A stretch of 64,000 nucleotides of DNA from Planctomycetota bacterium (GCA_029259635.1 JAJDEU010000010.1:1-64000), one strand, 5' to 3'. Counted from the stretch's first letter, positions 42,724 through 54,110 are shown. The notes: a model not told the origin generated them from the sequence alone. A program made the numbers and translations.

Positions 42724-43361
42724 GATTTGCACCCAGCTGATCGGTAGCACTCGACGGCCGTCTGCACGTCCGTTGCCCCAAAAACCCCGGAAAGGACGGC
42801 AACTCCCGCGACCCCCGCTTCGAGAACGCCGGACACATCCTCGGCACGCAGACCACCGAGCGCCCAGATCGGACGATCGGTGATCTCAAGTGCTCGCTTC
42901 AGACCGGACGTCCCTATCGGCTCGAGAATCCCGGCTTTGGAAGGAGTCGAACGCACGGGGCCGTGAAACAAATAGTCCGCGGGCGCCCAACTCTCCGGCT
43001 CGTCTCCCGCGTGCGTGGAGAGCCCGATGGTCAGCCGATCACCTGCGATCGCGGCGACCTCGACGATCGGAAGCGAGCGGAACCCCAGGTGGATGCCGTC
43101 GGCATTCGAAGCCAGCGCGATATGAACCCGATCGTGAACGCCGAGCCAGGCCTGCTCCACATCGATGGAATCGAGCCGAGTCCGAAGCTGACGGGCCAGC
43201 TCCAAGAAGGCCAAATCGGGCAGGCAGGGTTCGCGCAATAAGATCCCGCGCAATCCGCCGCGAACCGCGCGATCGAAGAGCCCGAGAAAATGAGCGGCGG
43301 CTGGAGCATCGCGCAAGTCGCCCGGAGAAATCGCGAGGAGCTGGGGCGGCAACTGTTTCAA
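42720..43361 (-). CDS. Thiamine-phosphate-synthase-like (TenI/ThiE) protein
   Basis: A 213-residue TIM-barrel protein. It has VHDRVHIALASNADGIHLG, the IGLSTHA and GPVRSTPSKAG segments that bind the phosphate groups in ThiE and TenI, and WALGGLRAEDV with GVAVLSGVF near the C terminus. The ThiE catalytic region reads LLREP rather than LREK, so the Lys is absent and a TenI-type aminotransfer or isomerase role is as likely as thiamine phosphate synthesis. TTG 43361 overlaps the helicase-partner stop (TTGA). Its place in a DNA-repair operon is unexpected. Confidence 0.8.
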   Translation of the reverse strand: MKQLPPQLLAISPGDLRDAPAAAHFLGLFDRAVRGGLRGILLREPCLPDLAFLELARQLRTRLDSIDVEQAWLGVHDRVHIALASNADGIHLGFRSLPIVEVAAIAGDRLTIGLSTHAGDEPESWAPADYLFHGPVRSTPSKAGILEPIGTSGLKRALEITDRPIWALGGLRAEDVSGVLEAGVAGVAVLSGVFGATDVQTAVECYRSAGCKS

Positions 43362-45481
43362 ATGACCTCGATGAGATATCCCAGGTCGCGGAACAAAGCT
43401 TGCGCTCGACGGGGACTCGACCGCTTGACCAGTCTCGCATAGCCCTCATCACCGAACTCCGCTACGTGCGTTCGAACACCGGGATCCGTTCGAAAACGCG
43501 TCCAGGTGGCGGAATCTGTGCAGTGCAGCTCTAACTTTGAATTCAGCGTCATGAGCCCGGCGCGAATCGCCCAGTCGCGCACCGAGAACAAGACGTTCTG
43601 AGGAACGGGCGTCCTGGAGTTCGAGCTGAGCACGCTCAGGATTCGCTCCAAGAACAGACCTTCACTGAGAGCGCGCCTGACAGAAGCTTCCGTCAAGACA
43701 TAGTGCAAGAGGTGTCCGTGAGTGCCGCGATCACAAAAGCGATCCAGATCGTGAATCAGCTCGTAGTCATCTCCGGTGGGGAAAACAACAATCTCGAAGT
43801 CGGGTGTGACGACCAGAGTTCCGACACCGTTCTCCGCAACTTCATTGGAGCTCAGACCGAGCAGACGCGCGCCGGAAGGAGTCAGACGCATGGCAACCGG
43901 TCGTCCGCTCTTGTCATAGCCGAGATCGAGCACGCCCAAGAGGTACAGTCGTTTTCGCGCCCAGCTCACGAGGTTCCAAGCCAGCCGCTGCACGTCGTCT
44001 TGTGGAGAGTAAGCGCCACTGTGCACGCGTTCGGCGAATTGATCCTCGGCCTCTTGATCGTCGAGGCTCGACAGGTAGGTGTTTCTCGCGAGGAACGGCA
44101 GGTACATCAGGTCGTACCAGACGCCGGGTTCGATGCGCTTGATAAGGCGCAAGAAGATTTGGCGGAGTCGAACCTGGTGGAACAGCTCACCACCCAGGTC
44201 GCCTTCCTCCACGGAGTAGTCGACGAGATACCGCAGCTTGTAATTTAGAGACTGCGAGCCCCACTCGCGGCCAGCTGAGGTAATCCCGATCGTGCGCTCG
44301 CCGGTGCTGTCAATCAGACCTTGGTCGTGCGCGAACCGGAAGATGAATGAGAGCACTTCCTCTCTTGCCAGTTCGCGGCCCGGGTTCGGAATCAGGTGCT
44401 GGAGAATCTTGCGTTCGGTCGTCTTGAAAATCTCGCCGTTCACCGTGAAGCGCACGTCGTGCTCGATGATGAAGGTCAAGAAATGCGAGAGGTTGGACAC
44501 GAGATCGATTCCGAGTCCCAACTCTTCGTGCGGGCGATCCGGGTCACCGGGCACTGCTACATGTCGCAGCCAGGCCAAGGCAACCTCATTGAAGACGATC
44601 AAGGTCTCGTCCTCGTGGCGAATCCCGTACGGCCCGAGGTCCACTCTGCCCACCGTTCCGACCAACGACTTTTCCAGAATCATCTGCCAGCGGCGGCCAT
44701 TCCAGTGCGGAAGATCCGTCTTCATGCGCTCGAAGAGTGAGCGCGGAAGGATCCCGCCGAACTCAAGGATCGCCTTCTCGATGAGTGCGCGAACTCCATC
44801 GGGCAAGCGCTCGATTCGCGCGACCGCAGCCGACTCGAGTGCGTACATCTTGTACATCTCGCGGACGCGATGCGTGCCCGATCGACCGTTCTTCGCGGGC
44901 TTCGCATAGAGCTTGTCCATGTAGCCGCGCAGTGTCAGAACTTCGAAGACGCCCTTACTTGTCGAAGAGCTACTGGCCACGAGGCCGTTGCCCACTTCCA
45001 CGGGCAACGCGAACATTCGCTCGCCATTGCCCGCGAAACGAGTAGCACCCGTCTCGACCAAGAGAGCGCGACGAGAGAGCTGAATCAGTACCGCCTCGAG
45101 ATCGTAGGTGCCGAGGTAGGAGAGCTCCTCCGCGCTGCCGAGTTCCACGATGCTCTTCTGGAACTTCGGAGCACGAGCGAGGTGCTCGAGAATCTTCAAG
45201 AGGCGCGTGCCCAGTCCAGCGACACACTCGCCAATCCGGCTGGGGTCCCCCATCAGCTCCACCACGCGCTCCCGCACCTGGTCATTATCCGGTGGCTGCC
45301 CTTCCGTCTTGCTGCCCACCCAGAACTGGAACAGGTCGCCGAGCTCCGATGCTGGAATGCGCTCGACCGCATCCCAAGCCGTCGGTTGCCCGCTCTTTTG
45401 CTCGCCTTTGGAGCTCAAGGTGGCCCGCTTCGGCGCGGAAGTGGAACGTTTATTCTTGCCGTTAAAAGATCTCGAACTCAC
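43358..45481 (-). CDS. XPB-helicase partner with helicase-associated domain (Helicase_C_3-like)
   Basis: A 707-residue cytoplasmic protein with a basic Ser/Lys-rich N terminus. The C-terminal region (LVVTPDFEIVVFPTGDDYELIHDLDRFCD then TEASVRRALSEG and DWAIRAG) matches the helicase-associated domain found in proteins encoded next to bacterial XPB helicases. No Walker motif is present, so it is not itself a helicase; a DNA-binding or regulatory subunit role is inferred. GTG 45481 overlaps the XPB stop (GTGA), so stoichiometric synthesis is likely. Confidence 0.8.
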   Translation of the reverse strand: MSSRSFNGKNKRSTSAPKRATLSSKGEQKSGQPTAWDAVERIPASELGDLFQFWVGSKTEGQPPDNDQVRERVVELMGDPSRIGECVAGLGTRLLKILEHLARAPKFQKSIVELGSAEELSYLGTYDLEAVLIQLSRRALLVETGATRFAGNGERMFALPVEVGNGLVASSSSTSKGVFEVLTLRGYMDKLYAKPAKNGRSGTHRVREMYKMYALESAAVARIERLPDGVRALIEKAILEFGGILPRSLFERMKTDLPHWNGRRWQMILEKSLVGTVGRVDLGPYGIRHEDETLIVFNEVALAWLRHVAVPGDPDRPHEELGLGIDLVSNLSHFLTFIIEHDVRFTVNGEIFKTTERKILQHLIPNPGRELAREEVLSFIFRFAHDQGLIDSTGERTIGITSAGREWGSQSLNYKLRYLVDYSVEEGDLGGELFHQVRLRQIFLRLIKRIEPGVWYDLMYLPFLARNTYLSSLDDQEAEDQFAERVHSGAYSPQDDVQRLAWNLVSWARKRLYLLGVLDLGYDKSGRPVAMRLTPSGARLLGLSSNEVAENGVGTLVVTPDFEIVVFPTGDDYELIHDLDRFCDRGTHGHLLHYVLTEASVRRALSEGLFLERILSVLSSNSRTPVPQNVLFSVRDWAIRAGLMTLNSKLELHCTDSATWTRFRTDPGVRTHVAEFGDEGYARLVKRSSPRRAQALFRDLGYLIEVI

Positions 45482-47247
45482 ACGGATACTCCGGAAACTA
45501 GCTTGGTGTTCAGCTGGGATGCGTCGAGGATTTCATAGGAATAGCCCTGCTCGGTCAGGAACAACTGGCGCTTCTGAGAGAATTCTTGATCTCTCGATCC
45601 GAGGGTAACAACGGCATAGAAGGAGGCCCCTGTGCCGTCGCTCTTGGGACGCAGGATGCGACCCAAGCGCTGTGCTTCTTCTTGGCGCGATCCGAAAGTG
45701 CCCGAGATTTGAATCGCCACATTGGCGTCGGGCAAATCGATCGCAAAGTTCCCCACCTTCGAGACGATCAAGACGCGTTCGCGTCCGTCTCGGAAAGCGT
45801 CGTACAGGCGTTGCCGTTCGGGTGCGGGAGTCTTGCCCGTGATGAGCGGCACCTTGAGGTGCTTTGCGAGCGCCGTCAATTGATCGATGTACTGACCGAT
45901 AATCAGGATGCGACCGTCGCCGTGAAGCTTCATCAGCTGCTCGACGACCTCGGTCTTTGCGGGATTCTCCGACGCGATCCGGAACTTGCGCCGTGCATCG
46001 GCAAGCACGTAGCCCGCCTTCTCGGATTTACGAAGGGGAACCCGCACTTCCGTACAGTGAGCCGTGGCGATAAAGCCCTGTCCCTCGAGAACCTTCCACG
46101 GAACGTCGTACCGCTTGGGTCCGATCAAGCAGAAGACCTCGTCTTCCTTGCCATCCTCGCGAACCAGGGTTGCCGTTAAGCCGAGGCGCCGCCGCGCCTG
46201 AAGCTCGGCCGTCACGCGGAAGATCGGCGCGGGCAGGAGGTGGACCTCGTCATAGATCACCAGTCCCCAGTTCTCGCGCGAGAAGAGCTTGAAGTGTTCG
46301 AACTCGCCGGTCTTGCTCCGGCGCCAGGTGAGCATCTGATAGGTCGTGATCGTGACCGGACTGACAACCTTCTCCGAACCGGTGTACTCGCTGACCTGAT
46401 TCTCTTGCAGACCCGTCTTATCGAGGATCTCATCATGCCACTGACGAACGGCGACCGAGTTAGCCGTCAGAATCAGGGTCTTCGTGCCGACGAGGCTCAT
46501 CACTCCAAGCCCCACGATGGTCTTGCCCGCACCACAAGGGAGCGAGACGATTCCGTTTCCACCGAGAACACTTCCGCCCCGATGGAAGGCCTCGGCCGCG
46601 AAACGTTGGTAGGGACGCAGTTCGAACGACTGCTTGCCGAGGGTCTCTTCGCGAAGCTCGATCTCAAGCGGGTCGCCATCCACGTAGCCGCCCTGGTCGT
46701 CGACCGGGAACCCGATTTTGATCAGCGCCTGCTTGATCGATCCGCGCTGCAACTCACCCACCCACGCGCGACCTTCTGAATCACACTCGACCAGCTCGCG
46801 TATTTGAGTGTGACCCAAGACCTCTTCCAGAGACTCGGCATCGTCCGCAACGAGCTCGAAACGCTCGCCCTTTCGCTCGATTCGCAGGCTTCCGTAGCGC
46901 TTCAGCCAAGTTCCGATATCAACGCGAACGTTTTCCGGAATGGGCACGCACGAGAACTGCTCAAGACGCGACTCGATATCCTCGAAGGAGAGTCCGAGCG
47001 CCGCCGCGTTCCAGATCGACACCGGCGTAATGCGATAGGTGTGCAGGTAGTCGGGGCTCTTCTCAAGTTCGGCGAAGGAAGCGAGCGCGTCGCGCGCCTC
47101 ACAGAAACGCGGATGCTCTTCCGTCATGGGACGACCATCCGCATCCTTGCGCGGCCGGCCGTTCTCATCGACGACCGAGCGCACGGTGTGCAACATCAGC
47201 GTTCGATCGCTCTGCACAATCAGGGGGTTGTCGGGCATCATACTCAT
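45478..47247 (-). CDS. XPB/Ssl2-type DNA repair helicase
   Basis: A 589-residue superfamily 2 helicase. The Walker A motif LPCGAGKT is at about 236-243, motif II is DEVH at 333-336, LTATLVRED at 357-365 carries the RED motif characteristic of XPB, and motif VI reads EEAQRLGRILRP. The first 200 residues form the XPB-style N-terminal domain (with EHPRFCEARDALASF and SIWNAAALGLSFEDIESRL). Such helicases unwind damaged DNA in eukaryotic NER, and bacterial forms are known. ATG 47247 overlaps the UvrA stop (ATGA). Confidence 0.93.
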   Translation of the reverse strand: MSMMPDNPLIVQSDRTLMLHTVRSVVDENGRPRKDADGRPMTEEHPRFCEARDALASFAELEKSPDYLHTYRITPVSIWNAAALGLSFEDIESRLEQFSCVPIPENVRVDIGTWLKRYGSLRIERKGERFELVADDAESLEEVLGHTQIRELVECDSEGRAWVGELQRGSIKQALIKIGFPVDDQGGYVDGDPLEIELREETLGKQSFELRPYQRFAAEAFHRGGSVLGGNGIVSLPCGAGKTIVGLGVMSLVGTKTLILTANSVAVRQWHDEILDKTGLQENQVSEYTGSEKVVSPVTITTYQMLTWRRSKTGEFEHFKLFSRENWGLVIYDEVHLLPAPIFRVTAELQARRRLGLTATLVREDGKEDEVFCLIGPKRYDVPWKVLEGQGFIATAHCTEVRVPLRKSEKAGYVLADARRKFRIASENPAKTEVVEQLMKLHGDGRILIIGQYIDQLTALAKHLKVPLITGKTPAPERQRLYDAFRDGRERVLIVSKVGNFAIDLPDANVAIQISGTFGSRQEEAQRLGRILRPKSDGTGASFYAVVTLGSRDQEFSQKRQLFLTEQGYSYEILDASQLNTKLVSGVSV

Positions 47248-50200
47248 CCGGGCGCCCCCGCTTTCTTCGCTCGCCGAGCCCCACCACCCTTGGTTCCGCC
47301 GTCCTCGTTTTCGGAGGGCCCGCCCTGCAGCGTATCTCTGCGGATCGCAAGCCACGGCCCCGTAATCGACTCCGAGTTAGCCATCAACTCCTCCGGCGTT
47401 CCGCTCGCGATGACCACTCCGCCTTGCTCGCCACCGGTCGGTCCCAGCTCCACAAGTTGATCACAGGCTGCCAGCAATTCGAGGTGGTGCTCAATGACCA
47501 CCACCGCATCGCCGCGATCGGCTAACCGTCGCAAGACGCGATAGAGATGCGTGACATCGGAGAGATGCAGACCGGTGGTCGGCTCATCCAAAATGATGAC
47601 GCTGCGCTCTCCAGTTCCGGTGCGCATCAGCTCCGCGGCGAGCTTCACACGTTGAGCCTCGCCCGAGGACAGGGTTGTCGAGCTCTGTCCGAGCGCCATG
47701 TAGCCCAGCCCAACATCGCAGAGGGTCTGCAAGATGTTCTTCTCAGTGGGCTGATGTTCGAGGAAGTCGCGGGCTTCGGCGGCTGACATGGCGAGCACAT
47801 CGGCGATCGACTCACCGCGATACTTGATCGCCAGGATCTCCGGCTTGTAGCGCGCACCGTTGCACACCTCACAGGTCAACCAGAGGTCCGCTAAGAACTG
47901 CATCTCGACGATCTCTGAGCCTTTGCCCTCGCAACCGGGACAACGGCCCGACTTGCTGTTGAAGGAGAAGTGAGCGCGGTTGAAGCCCTTCATGCGCGCG
48001 TCCGGAGTCCGGACGAACAAATCGCGCAGGTGATCCATCAGACCCACGGCAGTGGCCGGAACGGAAGACGGGCTTCGGCCAAGCGGCGAGGCATCCACCA
48101 CCATCACGCGGCGCCCTCCACCGAGCGCACCGATCATGCCCTTCCATCTCCCGCCAGGCTTCTCGCCTTCTAGTCCCGGAACGAAGCACCCCATGACGAG
48201 CGTGCTCTTTCCCGATCCCGACGGTCCGCAAATGCCCGTCAGTTCACCGTAGCGCACCTCCATCTCCGCCTTCTTGAGGTTGAAGAGCGAAGCGCCGCGG
48301 ATTCCAATCATCTGCCCGAGGTTGGGCTTGGTCGTCGGGGACGAGCTCGAATCGGTGAGCTCGAACTCGCCGCGCAAGGCGCGTCCGGTCAGCGAGTGCT
48401 CACAGCTCATAACTTCATCGGGAGTGCCCTGCACCACGACCGTTCCACCGAACCGCCCGGCGCCCGGTCCCATGTCCACCAAGTGATCCGCTCTGCGCAT
48501 GACGGTGTCGTCGTGCTCGACAACGATCACCGTATTGCCGCGATCGCGCATCTCGAGCAGCGCGTCGGTGAGCTGATTGATATCGCGCGGGTGCAAGCCC
48601 ACCGTCGGCTCGTCGAGCACGTAGCAGACGCCGACGAGGTGCGAGCCCAAGCTCGCGGACAAGCGCACACGGCGCGACTCACCGCCGGAGAGCGTGGACA
48701 TCGGACGGTCGAGACTGAGGTAGCCCAAGCCCACACGGCAGAGCAGTTCGAGGCGCGTCGTCAGCTCGGCGAGCACGGGTCGGACGGCTTCCAGATACGC
48801 CTTCTTCAGCTTCAAATTCCGCAACCACAGAAGCGCTTCCTCGACGGAGACGGCCAGTACCTCCGGCAGTCGGCGGCGTCCGACCGTGACGCTGCGCGGC
48901 CCCGGCGCCAGGCGCTCTCCGCCGCACGCTCGACAGGAGCTGCGCGACATGAAGCCCTCGAGGACCGAGCGCCAAGCCGCATCCTCGGCTTTCCCGTGCC
49001 AAGCATCGACGTGACCACAGAGCCCGGTCCACTCGGCGCTGAAGTTTTCCTCCAGATCCACGCGCTCACTGTGCTTCTCGATGTGCACGGAATAGTTCTC
49101 CCGCGCACCGACGCCAAACATGAGCAGCTCGACCTGCTTCTCGGTCAGGTCCTCGAAAGGCCGGAACAGATCGATTCGGTGAGACTTCGCCACGGCGCGG
49201 AGGAGGTGCTCGTAGTAGCCCTTCCCCTTCGTGAGGTAACGACCGAGCTTGCCACCGATGGCGGTGGGCTCGCCCGACTTGCGCACGAGCAGCGGAAGCT
49301 CGGGATGGTCCACCAAGAGATCGACATCGCACTGCCAGTGCTCCCCGAGCCCATCACAGCTCGGGCAGGCTCCGGCGTGGGTGTTGAAGGAGAAGTGACG
49401 CGGCTCCAGCTCTTCTTCCAGGTGATAGCCACACTGCGTGCAGGCGCCGGTGGTACTGAACTCGTGCCGACTGGGCGGACCCGTTTTGGCTTTGAGCAGC
49501 ACACTGACTCGCCCGCCCGCGATCGACTCCGCTTGCTCCACCGACTCGGCGATTCGCGTACGCGTCTCGGCTCCGAAGGCTACACGGTCCATCACCAGGT
49601 CGACGGTATCGCTCGCTGCAGGGACATCGAACTTGCCGCTGAGCTTGACCTCGGTGCCATTCACCAGAATGCGCGCGAACCCCGCGCTCTTCCACGCTCC
49701 CGCAGCTTCGGCGAAGGCGCCTTCCATGTCGCGGGGCTTGGCGATGCCTTTTCCGAAGATGGGCGCAACGATCCAGCCCTTCTCGCCCTCGAAGCGTTTG
49801 GCGATCTGCTTGGCTGCCATGGAAGCGTCGCTGCGCTCGAGCTTCTCACCGTGCACCGGGCAGTGCCTGGTTCCCGCTCTCGCCCACAAAACGCGCATGT
49901 GGTCGTGCAGTTCAGTCGTCGTTGAGACCGTGGATCGCGGATGTCCCGCCGTACCTCCGGCTTCGACGGAAATCGAGGGACCGAGACCTTCAATCCGGTC
50001 GACAGGCGGCTTGTCACGAGAGCTCAAGAACTGACGCGCGTAGGTGGAGAGCGACTCGACGAAACGCTGACGTCCCGCCGCATGAATCGTGTCGAGACAC
50101 AGCGAGCTCTTGCCGCTTCCACTGGGCCCGGTCACGACCGTCAGCGCGTCGCGGGGAATCTCAACCGTCAGCTCCTTTAGGTTGTGAGTGCGAGCTCGGA

Positions 50201-53099
50201 CAACGCGTAGACTCTTGCGCGGTCCGCTGCCCTCCTTCGGGACGTAGCTCTGCATCTTCGTCGCGCGCGCCGTCCCCATCGCCACCAAGGCTTGGCCTGT
50301 ATGAGAGGTCGGATGCGCTTCGATGATCTCCGGCGTTCCGCTGACCACAACGTGTCCGCCGCCCGTTCCGCCTTCGGGTCCCATGTCGATGACGTGATCC
50401 GCTGCTCGAATCAGATCGAGGTCGTGCTCAATCACGAGGACGGTATGTCCCTTGTCGACGAGTAGCTGCAGTGCGGCGACGAGGCGTGCAACGTCGTGCG
50501 GGTGCAGCCCGGTGGTCGGCTCGTCGAGCAGATAGAGAACGTGACTTCTCGCCGAGCCTTTCTGGAGGTGCTTGGCGAGCTTGACGCGTTGCGCTTCCCC
50601 GCCCGAGAGCGTTGTCGAAGGCTGACCGAGTGTCAGGTAACCCAATCCAACCGTGTTGAGAGCGTGGAGCGGCCGGACAATCTTGGGGTGATCGACGAAG
50701 AACTCCGTGGCCTCTTCAATCGTCAACTCCAGGACGTCGGCAATATTCTTGCCCCGATAGCACACCTCGAGAGTCTCCGACTGAAAGCGGTGTCCTCCGC
50801 ACTCCTCGCAGGGCACCGTGACGGGCGCGAGGAATTGCAGCTCGACAAACTGCGCGCCGGCACCGAGACAAGCTTCGCAGCGGCCGCCTTCGATGTTGAA
50901 TGAAAAGCGCCCGGGGCTCCAACCGCGCATGCGACTCTCGGACAACTGGGCGTAGAGGTCGCGGATCGGCGAAAAAGCGCCGGTGTAAGTCGCGGGATTC
51001 GAGCGCGGAGTCCGACCGATCGGCGCTCCGTCGATGACGACCAACTCGTCGACGTGCTCGGTACCTTCCAGGCTCTCGTACTTTTCCGGCAGGGGCGCTT
51101 CGCGGCCGAGCTCTCGCGTCAGTGCGCGCGCGAGCGTCGAACCGATCAGGGTCGACTTGCCGGAACCCGAGACTCCGGTTACCGCAATCAGAGAGCCGAG
51201 GGGGAACTCGACATCGACGTCATCCAGATTGAATCCCGTGGCTTTGCGAATACGCAGCCAGTTCCCGTTACCGGCCCGGCGCGTTTCGGGAGCCGGGATA
51301 TGAATCTCCCCCCGCAACAATCGACCGGTCGGGGATTCTGCACGCGACACTTCCTCGGGTGAGCCCGCCGCGACGATCTCTCCGCCGTGCTTGCCGGCGG
51401 CGGGTCCGACGTCGATGATTCGGTCCGCCGCGCGAAGCGTCGCTTCATCGTGCTCGACGACGACGACGGTATTGCCGAGCTCGACCAGGTGACGCAAGGC
51501 GCCGAGCAGGCGACCGTGATCGCGCGCGTGCAACCCGATCGAGGGCTCGTCCAGTACGTACAAGACACCTTGCAAGCCCGCCCCGAGCTGGGCCGCCAAG
51601 CGAATGCGTTGCGACTCCCCGCCGGAGAGCGTGTCCGCGGAGCGCGAGAGGCTCAGGTAGGACAGGCCGACTTCATTCATGAAGGCCAGGCGATCCTTGA
51701 TCTCCGAGAGTAGCTCACTCGCGATCTTGGCTTCACGCGTGTTGAGCTTCAGACCATCGAGTTTCGCTCCCAGCTCGGAAATGGGCGAGGAGAGCAACTC
51801 ACCAATTAGAACCCCACCCACCTTGACGGCGGTGGCGAACTCATTCAGCCGAGAGCCGTGGCACTCATCGCAGGTCGTCTCTTCCAAAAGCTTCTCGACC
51901 ATCTTCTTGCGATGGCCTTTGCTCCACGCGCGACGCAGTGCGGGGATGACTCCGCGGAACCGCCGTTCGAAGCTCGCTTTCCCGCTAAATCGCGCGCCGT
52001 TCCAGCTCGACTGGTCGGTGAAGTACTGCTCGCCAGCGCCGTACAAGACCACATTGCGAGCCGACTCCGAGAGCTCCGACCAGGGCGTATCGAGATCGAA
52101 GCCGTTCGCTTCCCCGACGCGCTCGAGGAAGGCGAAGTCGACGCGGGGAAACAGGAGCGCACCGCCGGATGCGCGCGAAACCGCCAGCGCGCCCTGACGA
52201 ATCGTCATCGACGTACTGCGCACCACGCGTGACTCGGTCGGAGCGCGCAAGACGCCGAGTCCCTCGCACAAGGAACAAGCGCCGTGGTGGGAGTTGAATG
52301 AAAACAGTCGGGGTTCGAGCGGTGGCGCCTCGATGCCGCACTCGGTACAGGAACGGAGAGTAGAGAACCCGCGCTCGCTCGCTTCGCCGAGAATCGTCAG
52401 GTCCCCGCCGCCGTTCTCGATCGCTTGAGTGATCGCTTCGCGTAGGCGCGTGCGCGAATCCTCGTTCGCAGCGAGGCGGTCGATAACCAGCTCGACCGTG
52501 TGCCGGTTGTAGCGACCGAGCTCCGGGACCTCTTCCAGACGATGCACCTCGCCGTCCACACGAACCCTCACCCAGCCCCGACGCTGGAGATCCATAAAGA
52601 GCGCTTTGTGTTGGCCCTTTCGATCGCGAATCAGGGGCGCCAGCACTTGGACGTTTTGGCCGCCAAACTCCGAGAGACAGGTCGAGAGCACCTCGTCGGC
52701 GGTCTGAGCGCTGAGAGCTTGCCCGTGCTCGGGGCAGTGCGAGACGCCCGCGCGCGCATACAGAACGCGTAGGTAATCGTGAATCTCGGTCAGCGTGCCG
52801 ACCGTGGAACGGGGCCCGCGCTGAATCGCTCTCTGGTCCACAGCGATCGCCGGGCACAGCCCCTCGATCGAGTCGACGTCCGGCTTCTCGAGCCGACCGA
52901 GGAACTGCCGCGCGTAGGCTGGCAGAGTCTCGAGGAAGCGCCTCTGGCCCTCTCGGAACAGGGTGTCGAAGGCCAAGGAGGACTTCCCCGAACCGGAAAC
53001 CCCGGTAATCGCGACCAGCTGGTTGCGCGGAATCTCAGCGTCGACACCGACCAGGTTGTTCTGGCGGGCGCCGCGGATCTGAATGGAAGCCGGGTTCAT
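47244..53099 (-). CDS. uvrA: Excinuclease ABC subunit A, tandem double-length form
   Basis: A 1951-residue protein made of two full UvrA units in one chain. There are four Walker A loops, at 33-40, 642-649, 991-998 and 1625-1632, and four ABC signatures, LSGGES 491-496, LSGGEA 831-836, LSGGES 1470-1475 and LSSGEA 1810-1815. Each unit has its own zinc Cys pairs (C251/C254 with C275/C278, and C741/C744 with C764/C767; then C1220/C1223 with C1245/C1248, and C1720/C1723 with C1743/C1746) and its own UvrB-binding-like insertion (about 130-245 and 1090-1200). UvrA finds bulky DNA damage and loads UvrB. Normal UvrA has about 940 residues; double-length forms are known in Chlamydiae. It starts the five-gene operon. 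Confidence 0.96.
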   Translation of the reverse strand: MNPASIQIRGARQNNLVGVDAEIPRNQLVAITGVSGSGKSSLAFDTLFREGQRRFLETLPAYARQFLGRLEKPDVDSIEGLCPAIAVDQRAIQRGPRSTVGTLTEIHDYLRVLYARAGVSHCPEHGQALSAQTADEVLSTCLSEFGGQNVQVLAPLIRDRKGQHKALFMDLQRRGWVRVRVDGEVHRLEEVPELGRYNRHTVELVIDRLAANEDSRTRLREAITQAIENGGGDLTILGEASERGFSTLRSCTECGIEAPPLEPRLFSFNSHHGACSLCEGLGVLRAPTESRVVRSTSMTIRQGALAVSRASGGALLFPRVDFAFLERVGEANGFDLDTPWSELSESARNVVLYGAGEQYFTDQSSWNGARFSGKASFERRFRGVIPALRRAWSKGHRKKMVEKLLEETTCDECHGSRLNEFATAVKVGGVLIGELLSSPISELGAKLDGLKLNTREAKIASELLSEIKDRLAFMNEVGLSYLSLSRSADTLSGGESQRIRLAAQLGAGLQGVLYVLDEPSIGLHARDHGRLLGALRHLVELGNTVVVVEHDEATLRAADRIIDVGPAAGKHGGEIVAAGSPEEVSRAESPTGRLLRGEIHIPAPETRRAGNGNWLRIRKATGFNLDDVDVEFPLGSLIAVTGVSGSGKSTLIGSTLARALTRELGREAPLPEKYESLEGTEHVDELVVIDGAPIGRTPRSNPATYTGAFSPIRDLYAQLSESRMRGWSPGRFSFNIEGGRCEACLGAGAQFVELQFLAPVTVPCEECGGHRFQSETLEVCYRGKNIADVLELTIEEATEFFVDHPKIVRPLHALNTVGLGYLTLGQPSTTLSGGEAQRVKLAKHLQKGSARSHVLYLLDEPTTGLHPHDVARLVAALQLLVDKGHTVLVIEHDLDLIRAADHVIDMGPEGGTGGGHVVVSGTPEIIEAHPTSHTGQALVAMGTARATKMQSYVPKEGSGPRKSLRVVRARTHNLKELTVEIPRDALTVVTGPSGSGKSSLCLDTIHAAGRQRFVESLSTYARQFLSSRDKPPVDRIEGLGPSISVEAGGTAGHPRSTVSTTTELHDHMRVLWARAGTRHCPVHGEKLERSDASMAAKQIAKRFEGEKGWIVAPIFGKGIAKPRDMEGAFAEAAGAWKSAGFARILVNGTEVKLSGKFDVPAASDTVDLVMDRVAFGAETRTRIAESVEQAESIAGGRVSVLLKAKTGPPSRHEFSTTGACTQCGYHLEEELEPRHFSFNTHAGACPSCDGLGEHWQCDVDLLVDHPELPLLVRKSGEPTAIGGKLGRYLTKGKGYYEHLLRAVAKSHRIDLFRPFEDLTEKQVELLMFGVGARENYSVHIEKHSERVDLEENFSAEWTGLCGHVDAWHGKAEDAAWRSVLEGFMSRSSCRACGGERLAPGPRSVTVGRRRLPEVLAVSVEEALLWLRNLKLKKAYLEAVRPVLAELTTRLELLCRVGLGYLSLDRPMSTLSGGESRRVRLSASLGSHLVGVCYVLDEPTVGLHPRDINQLTDALLEMRDRGNTVIVVEHDDTVMRRADHLVDMGPGAGRFGGTVVVQGTPDEVMSCEHSLTGRALRGEFELTDSSSSPTTKPNLGQMIGIRGASLFNLKKAEMEVRYGELTGICGPSGSGKSTLVMGCFVPGLEGEKPGGRWKGMIGALGGGRRVMVVDASPLGRSPSSVPATAVGLMDHLRDLFVRTPDARMKGFNRAHFSFNSKSGRCPGCEGKGSEIVEMQFLADLWLTCEVCNGARYKPEILAIKYRGESIADVLAMSAAEARDFLEHQPTEKNILQTLCDVGLGYMALGQSSTTLSSGEAQRVKLAAELMRTGTGERSVIILDEPTTGLHLSDVTHLYRVLRRLADRGDAVVVIEHHLELLAACDQLVELGPTGGEQGGVVIASGTPEELMANSESITGPWLAIRRDTLQGGPSENEDGGTKGGGARRAKKAGAPG

Positions 53100-53300
53100 C
53101 GGGCGTGGTTGCTCTAAGCCTTGTTCTTACAATCAGTTCCGACGGCCGGGCGGGAGAATGGAGGTGTCCGAAGGACCCACCGTCCGAAGCGCAAGACCGA
53201 CCATTCTAGCAGCGCCGTCGACTCCCCGGAAGGCCCACAAGCCCGAGGTTGGCAAGGTTTGTCCTGCTTCTTGGGCTCGACCGTTCGGAAGAAATTTTGG

Positions 53301-54110
53301 TCAGCGTCGAACCCGTGAACGCAGCACGGTTTGCAGCGACGGACCCGCGGCGAGGATGTGCCCGCCGTAGAGCCAATCTTCGCCTCCATCGAAATCGGTG
53401 ACGACTCCACCGGCCTCTCGGACCAGGAGCGCCCCGGCCGCTACATCATGAGCCGAGAGGTGCAGCTCCCAAAAGCCGTCCAGCCGACCGGCTGCGGTAT
53501 AGGCCAAATCCAAGGCGGCCGAGCCCAACCTGCGCATGCCCCTCACGTCCGGGGAGAGCTCGATAAAGTTCGCAAGGTTGTTGTTCGCGAGTTCATTGCG
53601 CCGGTAGGGAAAGCCCGTGGCGAGCAGAGCGTCGCCGAGTGACGTCGTCCCCGTCACCGAGAGCTCTCGCCCGTTCAGCCTGGCGCCACCGCCGAGAGCT
53701 GCACAAAAAGTCTCTCTCAAAACGGGTGCATGCACGACGGCGGCGAGCGGTTGATTGCCGATGTAGAGCGCAATCGAAACGCAAAAGCACGGAATGCTGT
53801 GCACGAAGTTCACGGTGCCGTCGAGCGGATCGATGATCCACCGCGGACCCTCCGAGCCGAGCTCGTGCACTTCCTCTTCCGCTTCGATGGCATGACTGGG
53901 AAACCGCTCGCGAATTCTCTGCACGATGTGTCGTTCGCTCGCGACGTCGGCGGCGGTCACCAAGTCTCGTGAGACACTCTTCGAGCGAATATCGGCGGAG
54001 CCGAGTCGACCCAAGTACTCGAGCAGAATGTCGCCCGCCTCGCGTGCCACCGATTCCGCCAACTCGAGAGCTTCGCGGCCCAGGTCCGCCAACTCGGAAG
54101 GCTCTTTCAT
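53301..54110 (-). CDS. suhB: Inositol monophosphatase family protein
   Basis: A 269-residue magnesium-dependent phosphatase. The N-terminal motif EAEEEVHELG supplies the first metal ligands, WIIDPLDGTVNFVHSIP the DPxDGTxNF site, and GFWELHLSAHDVAAGALLVREAGG the last (WD-like) region. Substrates of the family include inositol-1-phosphate and similar sugar phosphates, and some relatives also assist transcription antitermination. It overlaps the dacB stop by four bases (ATGA). Confidence 0.88.
   Translation of the reverse strand: MKEPSELADLGREALELAESVAREAGDILLEYLGRLGSADIRSKSVSRDLVTAADVASERHIVQRIRERFPSHAIEAEEEVHELGSEGPRWIIDPLDGTVNFVHSIPCFCVSIALYIGNQPLAAVVHAPVLRETFCAALGGGARLNGRELSVTGTTSLGDALLATGFPYRRNELANNNLANFIELSPDVRGMRRLGSAALDLAYTAAGRLDGFWELHLSAHDVAAGALLVREAGGVVTDFDGGEDWLYGGHILAAGPSLQTVLRSRVRR

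Noticed and set aside
48396..49925. 509-codon plus frame opposite uvrA
   Set aside because: Shadow of the UvrA coding strand, common in high-GC genes.
53100..53300. Search for a hairpin or promoter between suhB and uvrA
   Set aside because: Only short partial pairs (AGCCC/GGGCT, GTCC/GGAC) were found; too weak to report as a feature.
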